Part shown: in pieces, positions 36,946-45,920 of the stretch | Numbering within the stretch: the first letter of the stretch is position 1 | How the letters are laid out: every line of letters begins with the position of its first letter | Assembly: GCF_007830035.1 (NCBI RefSeq) | Contig: NZ_VLKN01000005.1 | Coordinates: 186,001 to 250,000 of the forward strand | Direction of reading: 5' to 3' | Length of the DNA: 64,000 nucleotides | Source of the DNA: Luteimonas cucumeris | Lineage (GTDB): Bacteria; Pseudomonadota; Gammaproteobacteria; Xanthomonadales; Xanthomonadaceae | The notes under the pieces: generated by a model | Told to the model about the DNA's origin: nothing | The model's input: only the letters and a program-made list of their open reading frames with translations | The model's database searches: none | Made by a program: the position numbers and the translations under genes

Positions 36946-37767
36946 ATGGACAGATCCGAAAGAAAACTCGAACGCGCACGTGAACTGCTCGATGGTGGCG
37001 AACCGTCGCTGGCCGAGCTGGCCGCCGCGGTCGGCATCAGTGCGTCCTACCTGCAGCGCCGTTTCACCGCGCGCTATGGCCTCAGCCCCGCCGAGTACCT
37101 GGCGCAGCGCAAGCTCGGCACGCTGAAATCCGCACTGCGCGAAGGCAATGACGTCAGCGCGGCGCTGTACGACGCCGGTTACGGTTCGCCGTCGCGGGTG
37201 TACGAGGCGGGCGCGGCCCGGCTTGGCATGACGCCGGCGCGTTATCGTGCCGGCGGTGCCGGCGAGGCGATCCGCTGGAGCCTGATCGACACCGCGCTGG
37301 GTCGCGTGCTGATCGCCACCACGCAGCGCGGCATCTGCATGATCGAACTGGGCGACGACGACGGCGAACTGGAAGCGCGGCTGCACACCGAATTCCCCAA
37401 GGCGCAGTTGCAGCGCGTCGACGCCGGCCGCGATGAATTCCTCGGCCCGCGCGTGCGCGCGGTCGCCGATGCGTTGGCCGGCAGGCGCGCGGAGGTGCCG
37501 GTCGACCTGCTCGGCACCGCGTTCCAGAAACGCGTGTGGGATGCGTTGATGAGGATTCCCAAGGGCGAGACGCGCAGCTATGCCGAAGTGGCCGCGTCGC
37601 TCGGCGCGCCGCGCGCGACCCGCGCAGTCGCCAGCGCCTGCTCGCACAACCGCATGGCGATCGTGGTGCCGTGTCATCGCGTCGTGCGCGGCGACGGCTC
37701 GCTGGGCGGCTACCGCTGGGGCCTGCCGCTGAAGGAGCGCCTGCTGGAGCGCGAGCGCGCGGCGTGA
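36946..37767 (+). CDS. AraC-type HTH plus O6-methylguanine-DNA methyltransferase (Ada-like, without Zn domain)
   Basis: A 273-aa fusion of an AraC-type DNA-binding domain (about 5-103, LAELAAAVGISASYLQRRF and SRVYEAGAARLGMTPARYRAG) with an Ogt-type alkyltransferase (about 105-270). The acceptor Cys is in VVPCHRVV, with the family motifs FQKRVWDALMRIPKGETRSYAEVA and GYRWGLPLKERLL. The N-terminal Zn domain of full Ada, which senses methylphosphotriesters, is absent. It therefore probably repairs O6-alkylguanine in DNA, and how it would be switched on as a regulator is unclear. It is convergent with the lrp gene across a GTCATCCCGAGC hairpin. Confidence 0.9.
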   Translation: MDRSERKLERARELLDGGEPSLAELAAAVGISASYLQRRFTARYGLSPAEYLAQRKLGTLKSALREGNDVSAALYDAGYGSPSRVYEAGAARLGMTPARYRAGGAGEAIRWSLIDTALGRVLIATTQRGICMIELGDDDGELEARLHTEFPKAQLQRVDAGRDEFLGPRVRAVADALAGRRAEVPVDLLGTAFQKRVWDALMRIPKGETRSYAEVAASLGAPRATRAVASACSHNRMAIVVPCHRVVRGDGSLGGYRWGLPLKERLLERERAA

Positions 37768-37778
37768 AAGTGTTTGTC

Positions 37779-37805
37779 GTCATCCCGAGCTCTGCTCGGG
37801 ATGAC
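37779..37805. terminator. Perfect GTCATCCCGAGC hairpin between convergent genes
   Basis: A 12-bp perfect stem (GTCATCCCGAGC / GCTCGGGATGAC) with a TCT loop, 11 bp after the Ogt-like stop and 10 bp from the lrp stop. It could act as a two-way terminator, though T-tracts are missing. It belongs to the repeat family also found at 43420-43502. Confidence 0.55.
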
Positions 37806-37815
37806 AGGGAATCCG

Positions 37816-38322
37816 TTACTTGCGGCGCCGCGCCGGCCGCGGGACCGGCATCCGCGTCGGCAGGTTGAGGCCGAGCTTGACCGGCTTGAACACCAGCCGC
37901 GTGTCGTAGCGCTTGATGTTGCCTTCTTCCAGGAACAGCCGCTCGGCGACCTCGCGGTAATGCGCGACGCTGGTGGTCGCCAGGATCACCAGATAATCCC
38001 AGTCGCCGGCCAGCACGTAGCACTGCTGCACCTCCGGCGCGGCACGCATGCGTGTGCAGAACGCTGCGTGCTGTTTGGCCGACTCCCGCTCCATGGTCAC
38101 CATCACCGCGACCAGGGTGACGTTGCCCAGCTGCGCCGGATCCAGCACCGCCACCTGTCGCAGCAGGCCGTTCTTGCGATAGCGCGTCAGCCGCCGCTGC
38201 ACGGCGCTGGGCGACAGGCCGACCTCGTCGCCCAGCGCGGTGAGCGTCGCCGCGGCGTCGTGCTGCAGCAGTTCGAGCAGGCGATGGTCGAAATCGTCGA
38301 GCGGTAGCGGCGCGGCGGTCAT
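37816..38322 (-). CDS. Lrp/AsnC family transcriptional regulator
   Basis: A 168-aa Lrp/AsnC regulator. The winged helix (about 8-60) includes LDDFDHRLLELLQHDAAATLTALGDEVGLSPSAVQRRL. The RAM ligand domain follows (ERESAKQHAAFCTRMRAAPEVQQCYVLAGDWDYLVIL), ending LPTRMPVPRPARRRK. Start ATG 38322 is chosen; the longer frame would begin with TTG inside a palindrome. There is no ribosome site before this ATG, and promoter-like hexamers lie at leaderless distance. It is divergent from the two exporter genes, making it a good candidate regulator of amino-acid efflux through them. Confidence 0.92.
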   Translation of the reverse strand: MTAAPLPLDDFDHRLLELLQHDAAATLTALGDEVGLSPSAVQRRLTRYRKNGLLRQVAVLDPAQLGNVTLVAVMVTMERESAKQHAAFCTRMRAAPEVQQCYVLAGDWDYLVILATTSVAHYREVAERLFLEEGNIKRYDTRLVFKPVKLGLNLPTRMPVPRPARRRK

Positions 38323-38357
38323 GCAAAAATTTTGCGTCTGGGCGCACAAATATTCAA
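38323..38357 (-). promoter_or_regulatory. Putative leaderless promoter with overlapping palindrome for lrp
   Basis: Reading leftward, TTGAAT (38352-38357) is followed after 17 bases by CAAAAT (38329-38334), and the ATG starts a few bases on. The palindrome GCAAAA-A-TTTTGC (38323-38335) covers the -10 and abuts the start codon. This fits autorepression by the Lrp protein and translation of a leaderless mRNA. Both are inferred from pattern. Confidence 0.5.
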
Positions 38358-38441
38358 CCCACGCGCGAGCCCGTGGGGATAGTCTCTTGAACTGGAATTG
38401 AGCCGCGCCTCTTGCCGGCGATTCCCCGGAAACCTCCGAAC

Positions 38442-39386
38442 ATGATCAGCCCGCACACTTCCTCGTCCCCCGCCATGCCGCGCGGCCTGGCGATCGGCCT
38501 CGCGCTCGCGGCCGTGTACGTGATCTGGGGTTCGACCTACCTCGGCATCCGTCTCGCCCTCGAAGGCGGGTTCCCGCCGCTGCTGATGGCCGGCGGTCGC
38601 TTCCTGGTCGCCGGCGCGATGATGTACGTCGTGCTGCGCTGGCGCGGCGTGCCCACGCCGACGCGCGCGCAGTGGAAGAATCTCGCGGTGATGGGCTTCC
38701 TGATGATGGGCCTGGGCAACGGCATGGTCACCCTCGCCGAGCAGTGGGTGTCGTCGGGACTGGCCGCGGTCGCCGTCGCGTCGGCGCCGCTGTGGATCGG
38801 CCTGTTCGCCTCGCTGCGCGGGCAGCATCCGCGGCGGCTGGAATGGATCGGCCTTGGCATCGGTTTCATCGGCGTGGTCTGGCTCAATGCTGGCAGTTCG
38901 CTGGTCGGATCGCCAAAAGGCCTGGTCGCATTGCTGATCGCGCCGCTGGCCTGGGCGTTCGGTTCGATCTGGAGCCGCGGTCGCGACATGCCGTCGCCGT
39001 TCATGAGCGCGAGCGGGCAGATGCTCTGCGGTGGCGCAATGATGCTGGCGGCGGGCTTCGCCACCGGCGAAAGTTTCGACGGCGTGCCGACACTGAAAGG
39101 CATGCTCGCGGTCGCCTACCTGATGACCTTTGGCTCGATCATCGGCTTCACCGCCTATATCTGGCTGCTCGACCACGTGCGGCCGACGCTGGCCGGCAGC
39201 TACGCCTACGTCAATCCGGTGATCGCGGTGATGCTCGGCGCCTGGCTCGCCGCGGAACGGTTCACCAGCCACGACCTCGGCGCGATGGGCGTGATCCTGC
39301 TCGGCGTGGTCGCGATCACGCTGGCGAAAGCACGTGCGCCGAAGACCGCCGCATCACCAGCGCCGACCGCGGACGAGAGCGCATGA
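38442..39386 (+). CDS. EamA/DMT family exporter (YedA-like)
   Basis: A 314-aa drug/metabolite transporter with ten predicted membrane helices arranged as two EamA repeats (about 14-145 and 160-300). The start of the first repeat, YVIWGSTYLGIRLALEGGFPPLLMAGGRFLVAG, is characteristic. LRGQHPRRLEWIGLGIGFIGVVWLN closes it, and the second has SYAYVNPVIAVMLGAWLAAERF. Substrates of this group are often amino acids or related metabolites, but none can be assigned. ATG 38442 is the likely start. The stop overlaps the next gene (ATGA), so it forms an operon with the RarD-like gene. Confidence 0.9.
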   Translation: MISPHTSSSPAMPRGLAIGLALAAVYVIWGSTYLGIRLALEGGFPPLLMAGGRFLVAGAMMYVVLRWRGVPTPTRAQWKNLAVMGFLMMGLGNGMVTLAEQWVSSGLAAVAVASAPLWIGLFASLRGQHPRRLEWIGLGIGFIGVVWLNAGSSLVGSPKGLVALLIAPLAWAFGSIWSRGRDMPSPFMSASGQMLCGGAMMLAAGFATGESFDGVPTLKGMLAVAYLMTFGSIIGFTAYIWLLDHVRPTLAGSYAYVNPVIAVMLGAWLAAERFTSHDLGAMGVILLGVVAITLAKARAPKTAASPAPTADESA

Positions 39387-40294
39387 GCCCGATGCCGATG
39401 CTGGATCGCCGCGGCTTGTGGGTCGCCGCCGCGTCGTTCGTGCTGTGGGGCCTGATGCCGCTGTACTGGCACCTGCTCAAGGCGGTGCCGTCGCTGCAGA
39501 TCGTGCTGCACCGCATCGTGTGGAGCACGCTGCTGGTGGTCGGCTGGCTGTGCTGGAAGCAGGGCGCGCAATGGTGGAAGGCGGCCGTGGCGCGGCCGCG
39601 CGTGGCGTGGATGCTCGCGCTCAGCGGCACCCTGATCGCCTTCAACTGGGGCCTGTACATCTGGGCGGTCAATGCCGGCCACGTGGTCGAGACTAGCCTG
39701 GGCTACTTCATCAATCCACTGCTCAACGTCGTGCTTGGCGTGCTGCTGCTGCGCGAGCGCTTGAATGCCGCGCAATGGATCGCAGTGGCGATCGCAGCGG
39801 CCGGTGTGCTGTGGCTCACCTTCAACTACGGCAGTTTTCCGTGGATCGCATTGGCGCTGGCGGCGTCGTTCGGACTGTACGGATTGATCCGCAAGGTCAC
39901 TGCGGTGGATTCGGTGCCGGGGTTGGGCATCGAGAGCGCCTACCTGTTTCTGCCCGCGCTGGCGCTGCTGCTGTGGAGCGAGACGCACGGCCGTGGTGGC
40001 TTCGTCGCCGACTGGGGCCTGGCGCTGGATGCATTGCTGGTGTTCGGCGGCGTGCTGACCGCATTGCCGCTGATCGGCTTCGCCTATGCGGTGCGACGCG
40101 TGCCGCTGTCGGTGGTCGGCCTGATGCAGTACATCGCGCCGACCCTGCAGCTGCTGATCGGCGTGCTGGTCTTCCAGGAAACCTTCGACCGCGATCGTGC
40201 GATCGGCTTCGTGTTCATCTGGATTGGCCTGGCGGTGTTTGCCGTCGATGGGGTCTGGCGCTCACGCCGGCGCGTCGTGCCTGTAGCCGCCTGA
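39383..40294 (+). CDS. rarD: RarD-like EamA family transporter
   Basis: A 303-aa ten-helix transporter of the RarD branch. Signatures are RRGLWVAAASFVLWGLMPLYWHLLKAVPSLQIVLHRIVWS in the first helices, FNWGLYIWAVNAGHVVETSLGYFINPLLNV, and AYAVRRVPLSVVGLMQYIAPTLQLLIGVLVFQE at the end. RarD was named from chloramphenicol sensitivity in E. coli; its natural substrate is unsettled. It is translationally coupled to the EamA gene upstream, suggesting that two related exporters are made together, perhaps under the divergent Lrp regulator. Confidence 0.92.
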   Translation: MSPMPMLDRRGLWVAAASFVLWGLMPLYWHLLKAVPSLQIVLHRIVWSTLLVVGWLCWKQGAQWWKAAVARPRVAWMLALSGTLIAFNWGLYIWAVNAGHVVETSLGYFINPLLNVVLGVLLLRERLNAAQWIAVAIAAAGVLWLTFNYGSFPWIALALAASFGLYGLIRKVTAVDSVPGLGIESAYLFLPALALLLWSETHGRGGFVADWGLALDALLVFGGVLTALPLIGFAYAVRRVPLSVVGLMQYIAPTLQLLIGVLVFQETFDRDRAIGFVFIWIGLAVFAVDGVWRSRRRVVPVAA

Positions 40295-40310
40295 CGCATT
40301 CCGCCCTCTG

Positions 40311-40487
40311 CCTTGTAGTGCGGAGCTTGCTCCGCTGCTCTGAGCCCTCCCCTTCAAGGGGAGGGTTGGGTGGGGATGGGTTTGACCTTGAGGTTCACTG
40401 CAACATCAACCCATCCCCATCCCGGCCTTCCCCTTGAAGGAGAAGGAGACAAGCAAAAGCAGCGGAGCAAGCTCCGCTCTACAAAGC
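40311..40487. repeat. Long nested palindrome between convergent rarD and the ABC operon
   Basis: The outer arms (40311-40341 and 40455-40487) pair around the core GCGGAGCTTGCTCCGC / GCGGAGCAAGCTCCGC-type sequence. The inner arms (40346-40383 and 40407-40449) pair around CCTTCAAGGGGAGGG and AACCCATCCCCAT. It is about 177 bp, imperfect, without coding potential, and resembles a MITE-like or terminator-type structure. Apart from it, nothing is seen in 40295-40525. Confidence 0.7.
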
Positions 40488-40525
40488 TAGGGAGTGGTGA
40501 GCGACGCGGCAAGCTTCGCGCGGCG

Positions 40526-40810
40526 TCAGGATTGCGCGACCGCGCGCCACACGATCAACGCGACCGCGATCGCCGCGGCCGCGTAGGCCAGTGCACGGGA
40601 CCAGCGTGCCGTGCGACGCGCACGCCGTACGATCTCGGTGGCGACCGCATCGGCCTGCGTGATCAGCGGTGCGGCCTTCGCGCTGGCCTGATCAAAGGCA
40701 ATGCCTTCCTCATAACAGGCATGCGCGCGCTGCTGCAGGTCCGCATAACGCGCGTACAGCTCGCGCTTGGACAGGCGCCGCAGATCCGGCGCCATGGTCG
40801 CAGGCGGCAT
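40526..40810 (-). CDS. Small single-pass membrane protein at the end of the ABC export operon
   Basis: A 94-aa protein, not assigned to a family. Residues 10-70 are hydrophilic and helical (LRRLSKRELYARYADLQQRAHACYEEGIAF), and residues 71-90 form one membrane helix (SRALAYAAAAIAVALIVWRAV). The start codon overlaps the stop of the upstream permease gene by one base (TGATG), which strongly supports it as a real gene translated with the exporter. A role as an accessory or assembly subunit of the transporter is inferred from position. The N-terminal part is predicted to be cytoplasmic. Confidence 0.75.
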   Translation of the reverse strand: MPPATMAPDLRRLSKRELYARYADLQQRAHACYEEGIAFDQASAKAAPLITQADAVATEIVRRARRTARWSRALAYAAAAIAVALIVWRAVAQS

Positions 40811-42135
40811 CAGGCCGCCCGCAACGCCGTGGTCACCGGCAGGCTGGCCGCGCGCAGCGCCGGGAACAGGCCGCCGACGAAGCCGATCGCCAGCGCCCAC
40901 TTGATCCCGGTCCACAGCACGGCCGGCGAGACGTTGAACTCGAACGTCAGCTGGCCGACGCCGCCGGCGATGGTGGAGGCGGTGTAGCCGTTGAAGATCA
41001 GCCAGGCCAGCACGCCGCCGAGCACGCCGCCGAGCAGCGCCAGCAGCATCGTTTCCAGCATCACCGCGACTACCACCGGCACGCTGCGGAAGCCGATCGC
41101 GCGTAGCGTGGCGATCTCGCGCGCACGCGTGGCGACCGTGGCGAACATGGTGTTGAGCGCGCCGAACACCGCGCCGATCGCCATGATCGCGCCGACCACG
41201 ATACCGATGATGCGGATGATCTTGGTCATCTGCTCGGACTGCTTGCTGAAGTAGTCGAGGGTGGTGCTGGCATCGACATCCAGCCGCGGATCGGAGGCCA
41301 TCGCCGCCTTGAAGCCCTTGAACGCGTTGGCGTCGGTCAGGCGCGCGGTCACCGAGGTACGGCTGCTGCCGCGGCGGTAGGTGGTGGCGACCACTTCGGC
41401 ATCGCCCCAGATCTCCGAATCCATGGCATCGCCGGACTGGAACACGCCGGCCACGGTCCAGGTCTCGCTGCCGAGCCGGATCGGCTTGCCGACTTCGAGA
41501 CCTGCGAACTGGCGCTGCGCGCCCTGGCCGACCACGACTTCGCGCCGGCCGGTCTCGAACCTGCGACCCTCGATGATCTTCACGTTCGGCCGCACCGCCC
41601 ACGCCTGCGCACCGACGCCGCGCAGCTGCACGCTGCCGTCCTCGTCGGGAGCGCCGCCCTTCAATGGCAGGTTGGCGGCGACCACCAGTTCCGCCGACGC
41701 CAGCGGTCGACCGTCGGCGCCGCGGGCGATGCCCGGGACCTGTTCGATCACGGTCGTCGAGGCGCGGTCCAGCGTCGACATCACCTCGGACGCGGATGCG
41801 CCGCGCAGCACGATTGCGGTGTCCTCGCTGCCGCTCTTGCGCAGCGTCTCGCGATAGCCCTCGGCCATCGCCAGCATCGCCACCAGCACCGCGACCACGC
41901 CGGCGATGCCGACCACGATCACCGACGAGGAACCGAGCCGCTGCATCAGCGTGCTGACGCCGACGCGCGTCACCGACGCGGCCTGGCGGCCACGCCGCGT
42001 GAACAGCATCCACAACGCGAACAGGACGGCCAGGCCAAGCAGGAACGGCCACGGCAACGCCAGCCAGGCGGCGATGCCGGCCACGACCAGCAAAAACAGG
42101 CCGAGGCCGCGCAGGAAGGATTTCAACTTACCCAT
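40810..42135 (-). CDS. MacB/FtsX-type ABC transporter permease (second subunit)
   Basis: A 441-aa permease of the type VII ABC superfamily. Two N-terminal hydrophobic helices precede the usual core: one helix near 75-95 (SSVIVVGIAGVVAVLVAMLAM), a large MacB_PCD-type periplasmic domain, and three C-terminal helices. The FtsX motif ATRAREIATLRAIGFRSVPVVVAVMLE lies between them, and the end is FPALRAASLPVTTALRAA. It differs from the other permease in this operon, so the transporter is probably a heterodimer of two permeases with one ATPase. Its stop overlaps the small membrane protein gene. A heptamer array lies between it and the first permease gene. Confidence 0.9.
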   Translation of the reverse strand: MGKLKSFLRGLGLFLLVVAGIAAWLALPWPFLLGLAVLFALWMLFTRRGRQAASVTRVGVSTLMQRLGSSSVIVVGIAGVVAVLVAMLAMAEGYRETLRKSGSEDTAIVLRGASASEVMSTLDRASTTVIEQVPGIARGADGRPLASAELVVAANLPLKGGAPDEDGSVQLRGVGAQAWAVRPNVKIIEGRRFETGRREVVVGQGAQRQFAGLEVGKPIRLGSETWTVAGVFQSGDAMDSEIWGDAEVVATTYRRGSSRTSVTARLTDANAFKGFKAAMASDPRLDVDASTTLDYFSKQSEQMTKIIRIIGIVVGAIMAIGAVFGALNTMFATVATRAREIATLRAIGFRSVPVVVAVMLETMLLALLGGVLGGVLAWLIFNGYTASTIAGGVGQLTFEFNVSPAVLWTGIKWALAIGFVGGLFPALRAASLPVTTALRAA

Positions 42136-42192
42136 GACGGTGGATCCTCATCAGGCTTGCAGCGACGTGTCGGAGCATCGGGTCCGCTGCGC

Positions 42193-42227
42193 GTTCCCGA
42201 TTCTCGATTCCCGACTTCCTATTCCCG
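42193..42227. repeat. Heptamer array between the two permease genes
   Basis: Five units: GTTCCCG, ATTCTCG, ATTCCCG, ACTTCCT, ATTCCCG. The unit is the complement of the GGGATTC family at mreB-mreC. No inverted partner was seen within 42136-42231. Confidence 0.8.
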
Positions 42228-42231
42228 GCTC

Positions 42232-43398
42232 TCATCGTCCCGCCAGCGCATCGACGATGTTCAGCCGCATCGCCCGCATCGCCGGCAATGCGCCGACCAG
42301 CAGGCCGATCGCGATCATCAGGCCCAGGCCCAGCAGCCAGCTGCTCAGCCCGACCGGCGGCATGTTGATCATGCCGCCGCTGCCGACGTTGATGAGCGGC
42401 CCCAGCACCGCGGCCAGGCCGAGGCCGAGCACGCCGCCGATCAGCACCAGCAGTACCGATTCGGCCAGCACCAGGCCGAGCACGCTGCCGTCCTTGAAGC
42501 CGATGGTCTTGAGCACCGCCAGTTCCGGGATGCGTTCGCGCACCGCCTGCGCCATGGTGTTGCCGGTCAGCAGCAGCAGGGTGAAGAACACCGCGCCCAT
42601 GATGGAGCCGACGATCAGGCCGATGTTGGCGGTCTGCTTCATCCAGTTGGCGAACGCGGCCTGCTCGGTCATGGTCTTGGTCTCGTACGCCGAGTTGGCC
42701 GACAGCGCATCGATTGCCTTGGCGACGCGGTCGGCCTGCGCGGGATCGGCCACGCGCACCACGTACCAGCCGGTCTCGCCGCGGTTGTACGAGGTGGACT
42801 CGTCGAAGTACTTCCACTGCATCAGGATCAGGTTGTCGTACCAGCCGCCGCTCTTCTTGTCCTTGGAGCGCATCGTGCCGACGATGTCGAAACTCCAGTT
42901 CTTGCTGCCGTCGCGGTTGGGGAAGATGGTCGACTGCAGCGGGATCTTCTGTCCGACCTTCCAGCCGAAGCGCTTCATCAGCAGTTCGCCGACCAGGATG
43001 CCGGTGCGGGTGTTGTCGAAGGCCTCGCGCTGTTTCGGATCGACTTCGATCTCCGGATACAGGTCCAGGTAGTTCGGCGCGACCGCGAAGCTGAAGATCT
43101 GGTTGCGCGGATCCTGGTAGGCGCCGCCGAACCAATTGGCGTAGGTCGCCGCCTGCACGCCATCGACCTGCTTGATGCGCTCGTGCAGCGACAGCGGCAG
43201 GGTCTGGATGAAGGACAGCTTGGAGCCGGTCTGCAGGCGCGACGCACCGGCCGCGCTCCTGCCGGCTTCGGCGAAGCTCTCGCGCACGCCGTTGAGCAGG
43301 CCAAACAGCAGGAACGCGGCGAGGATCGACAGCAATGTCAGGATCGTGCGCGTCTTGCGCCGGAACAGCTCGGCCCAGATCAGATGGAGGTATTTCAT
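42232..43398 (-). CDS. MacB/FtsX-type ABC transporter permease (first subunit)
   Basis: A 388-aa permease with the classical layout: an N-terminal helix (TRTILTLLSILAAFLLFGLLNGV), a periplasmic MacB_PCD domain (about 45-265) and three C-terminal helices. The motif MAQAVRERIPELAVLKTIGFKDGSVLGLVLAES joins helices two and three, as in FtsX-type permeases. The end is ALPAMRAMRLNIVDAL. With the ATPase and adaptor upstream it forms a MacAB-like exporter that would extrude a peptide, lipid or antibiotic from the periplasm. The substrate is unknown. Confidence 0.92.
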   Translation of the reverse strand: MKYLHLIWAELFRRKTRTILTLLSILAAFLLFGLLNGVRESFAEAGRSAAGASRLQTGSKLSFIQTLPLSLHERIKQVDGVQAATYANWFGGAYQDPRNQIFSFAVAPNYLDLYPEIEVDPKQREAFDNTRTGILVGELLMKRFGWKVGQKIPLQSTIFPNRDGSKNWSFDIVGTMRSKDKKSGGWYDNLILMQWKYFDESTSYNRGETGWYVVRVADPAQADRVAKAIDALSANSAYETKTMTEQAAFANWMKQTANIGLIVGSIMGAVFFTLLLLTGNTMAQAVRERIPELAVLKTIGFKDGSVLGLVLAESVLLVLIGGVLGLGLAAVLGPLINVGSGGMINMPPVGLSSWLLGLGLMIAIGLLVGALPAMRAMRLNIVDALAGR

Positions 43399-43419
43399 CG
43401 TTCGATTCCTTCTACCTCT

Positions 43420-43502
43420 GTCATCCCGAGCGCAGCGAGGGACCTGCTTCTGCTTTCCCCGGATGCCGGAAAAAACAGGTCCCTCGCTGCGCTCGGGATG
43501 AC
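43420..43502. repeat. Perfect 27-bp hairpin within the ABC operon
   Basis: GTCATCCCGAGC plus GCAGCGAGGGACCTG (43420-43446) pairs over all 27 bases with 43476-43502; the loop is 29 bases. It lies between the ATPase and first permease genes and fills the whole gap. A stem of this strength could cause partial termination or processing between the two cistrons. Confidence 0.85.
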
Positions 43503-43512
43503 GGTAATGGGA

Positions 43513-44205
<693 letters not shown>

Positions 44206-44308
44206 CGCGTGTTCCTCTTGATGAAAGGTGTGAGCCGGTTCCCGACTGCGGGGGAACCCGTCTTTCCGCCGGGGCATCGGCCCCATCCTGACTGCGACGA
44301 ACGGGGAA

Positions 44309-45571
44309 TCAGTTTTTCGACACCCCGTCGCCTGCAATCCGAATCCTGCCGCTGTCCTGCAGTTCCGCCGGCGGGTCCAGCACCACGGTTTCGCCGGCGG
44401 ACAGTCCCGACGATACCTCGCGGTCGTTGCCCAGCGTGCGGCCCAGCTTGACGCCGCGCTGCTCGGCGCTGTCCTGGTCGTCGCCGGCGACCACGAAGGC
44501 CACATCGCCGCCATCGCGCTTGACGATCGCCGCCGCCGGTACGCGCACGCCGCGCGGCGGCGCCTGCGCCGTGGCCGGCTTGTCCGCTTCCAGGAAGCTG
44601 ACGTTGACGCCCATGTCCGGGACGATGCGCGGATCCTTCTGCTTGATGGCGATGCGCACCTTGACCGTGGCCTTGCCGCGGTCGGCGGTGGGGATGATGG
44701 TGATTACCTCGGCGGGGATCTTCCAGTCCGGGTAGGCGTTGAGCGTGGCCTCGACCGGCATCTTCGGCTGCACGCGGCCGATGTAGGCCTCGCCGACGTC
44801 GACCTCGATCTCCAGCGAATCCATGTCGACGATGGTGCCGATGCCGGTGCGGGTGAAGCCGCCGCCGGCCGACAGCGGCGACACGATTTCGCCCGGCTGC
44901 GCGGCCTTGGCCGTGACCACGCCGGCGAATGGCGCACGCACGATGGTGTTGTCGACGCCGATGTCGCTGATGCGCAAACGTTCCGATGCGACCCTGGCGT
45001 TGCGCTGCGCGGTGACCAGCTGCGCGCGCAGCGAATCGCGTTGCGACACGGCCTGATCGTACTGCGACTTCGACACCAGCTGCTGGCGCACCAGCGTGGA
45101 CAGTCGCGTCGCATTGGCTTCGGCCTCGCGCAGCTGCGCCTGTACGCTGTCGGCCTGGCTGCGCGCCGCACCGAGCTGGGCATTGGCGAGGCTGCGTTCG
45201 GCATCGGCATCGATCGGATCCAGCGTCGCCATCACCTGGCCTTCCTTCACTGCCTGGCCTTCCTCGATCAGCACCTCGCGCACGCGGCCGGTGATTTTCG
45301 ACGACACCGTGGCGATGCGCCGCGCGACGACATAACCGCTGGCATCCAGCACCGAGGCCGACGCACTGCCGCTGCCGCCGATCGCCAGCACCGGCGCGGT
45401 GCGCACCTCCACGCCCTTGTCGCGGGTGAAGAACGCCCAGGCTGCGCCGGCGACCAGCAGCAGCACGACGATCACGGCAAGCGCGATCCACAGGCCGCGC
45501 AGGTTGCGCGGCGGCGGCGCACCCTTGCGATCGATGCGCAGTTCCTTCAACAGGTCGGCAGAAGCGTTCAT
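44309..45571 (-). CDS. Periplasmic adaptor (HlyD/MacA-type) of the ABC exporter
   Basis: A 420-aa membrane-fusion protein. A short cytoplasmic N-terminus precedes one membrane helix (about 27-47). Then come a biotinyl-lipoyl half (SSKITGRVREVLIEEGQAVKEGQVMATLD), a coiled-coil hairpin (about 115-200, rich in Ala/Gln/Arg), the second lipoyl half (NTIVRAPFAGVVTAKAAQPGEIVSP) and beta-barrel domains. It would connect the permeases to an outer-membrane channel such as TolC, which is not encoded here. It is the first gene of the operon, transcribed away from the two-component genes. The divergent gap of 349 bp holds the likely promoter and an inverted repeat. Confidence 0.92.
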   Translation of the reverse strand: MNASADLLKELRIDRKGAPPPRNLRGLWIALAVIVVLLLVAGAAWAFFTRDKGVEVRTAPVLAIGGSGSASASVLDASGYVVARRIATVSSKITGRVREVLIEEGQAVKEGQVMATLDPIDADAERSLANAQLGAARSQADSVQAQLREAEANATRLSTLVRQQLVSKSQYDQAVSQRDSLRAQLVTAQRNARVASERLRISDIGVDNTIVRAPFAGVVTAKAAQPGEIVSPLSAGGGFTRTGIGTIVDMDSLEIEVDVGEAYIGRVQPKMPVEATLNAYPDWKIPAEVITIIPTADRGKATVKVRIAIKQKDPRIVPDMGVNVSFLEADKPATAQAPPRGVRVPAAAIVKRDGGDVAFVVAGDDQDSAEQRGVKLGRTLGNDREVSSGLSAGETVVLDPPAELQDSGRIRIAGDGVSKN

Positions 45572-45920
45572 CGTTACCCGTGTCGAGTGGAAGGGGGCGA
45601 AGTGTGACCGCAGAGGCGGCGGTCGCCAACCTTCCCCGGTGGCGACCGATAGACCGGCGGCGGGCAGTTCCGGACTGCCACGACGCGACGGGACGACAGC
45701 CTACGCCCTGGCCGCGGCGCGGTCATCTGACGGCTGTCATGCGGATCGCCTGACCGGCGCGACTGCATGTGCGCCGCTGCGGCGCTTATCGTGGCCGCAC
45801 TCCGATGCGATGCGATCGGAGACGGCAATGGCGCAACCGCACCTGCGCCTCACGCGTGCAACGGGCTCGCCGCGCCGGCGATGGCATGATCGGCGTACTG
45901 GTCCGCCACTGGAAAGGTCG
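45572..45920. promoter_or_regulatory. Divergent promoter region of exporter and two-component genes
   Basis: 349 bp without a gene. It contains the perfect inverted repeat CTCCGAT-N8-ATCGGAG at 45800-45821, whose spacer continues a CGATG direct repeat. The position, 100 bp before the kinase and 229 bp before the adaptor gene, suits an operator for the response regulator, which is inferred. No convincing sigma-70 hexamer pair was found by eye. Confidence 0.45.
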
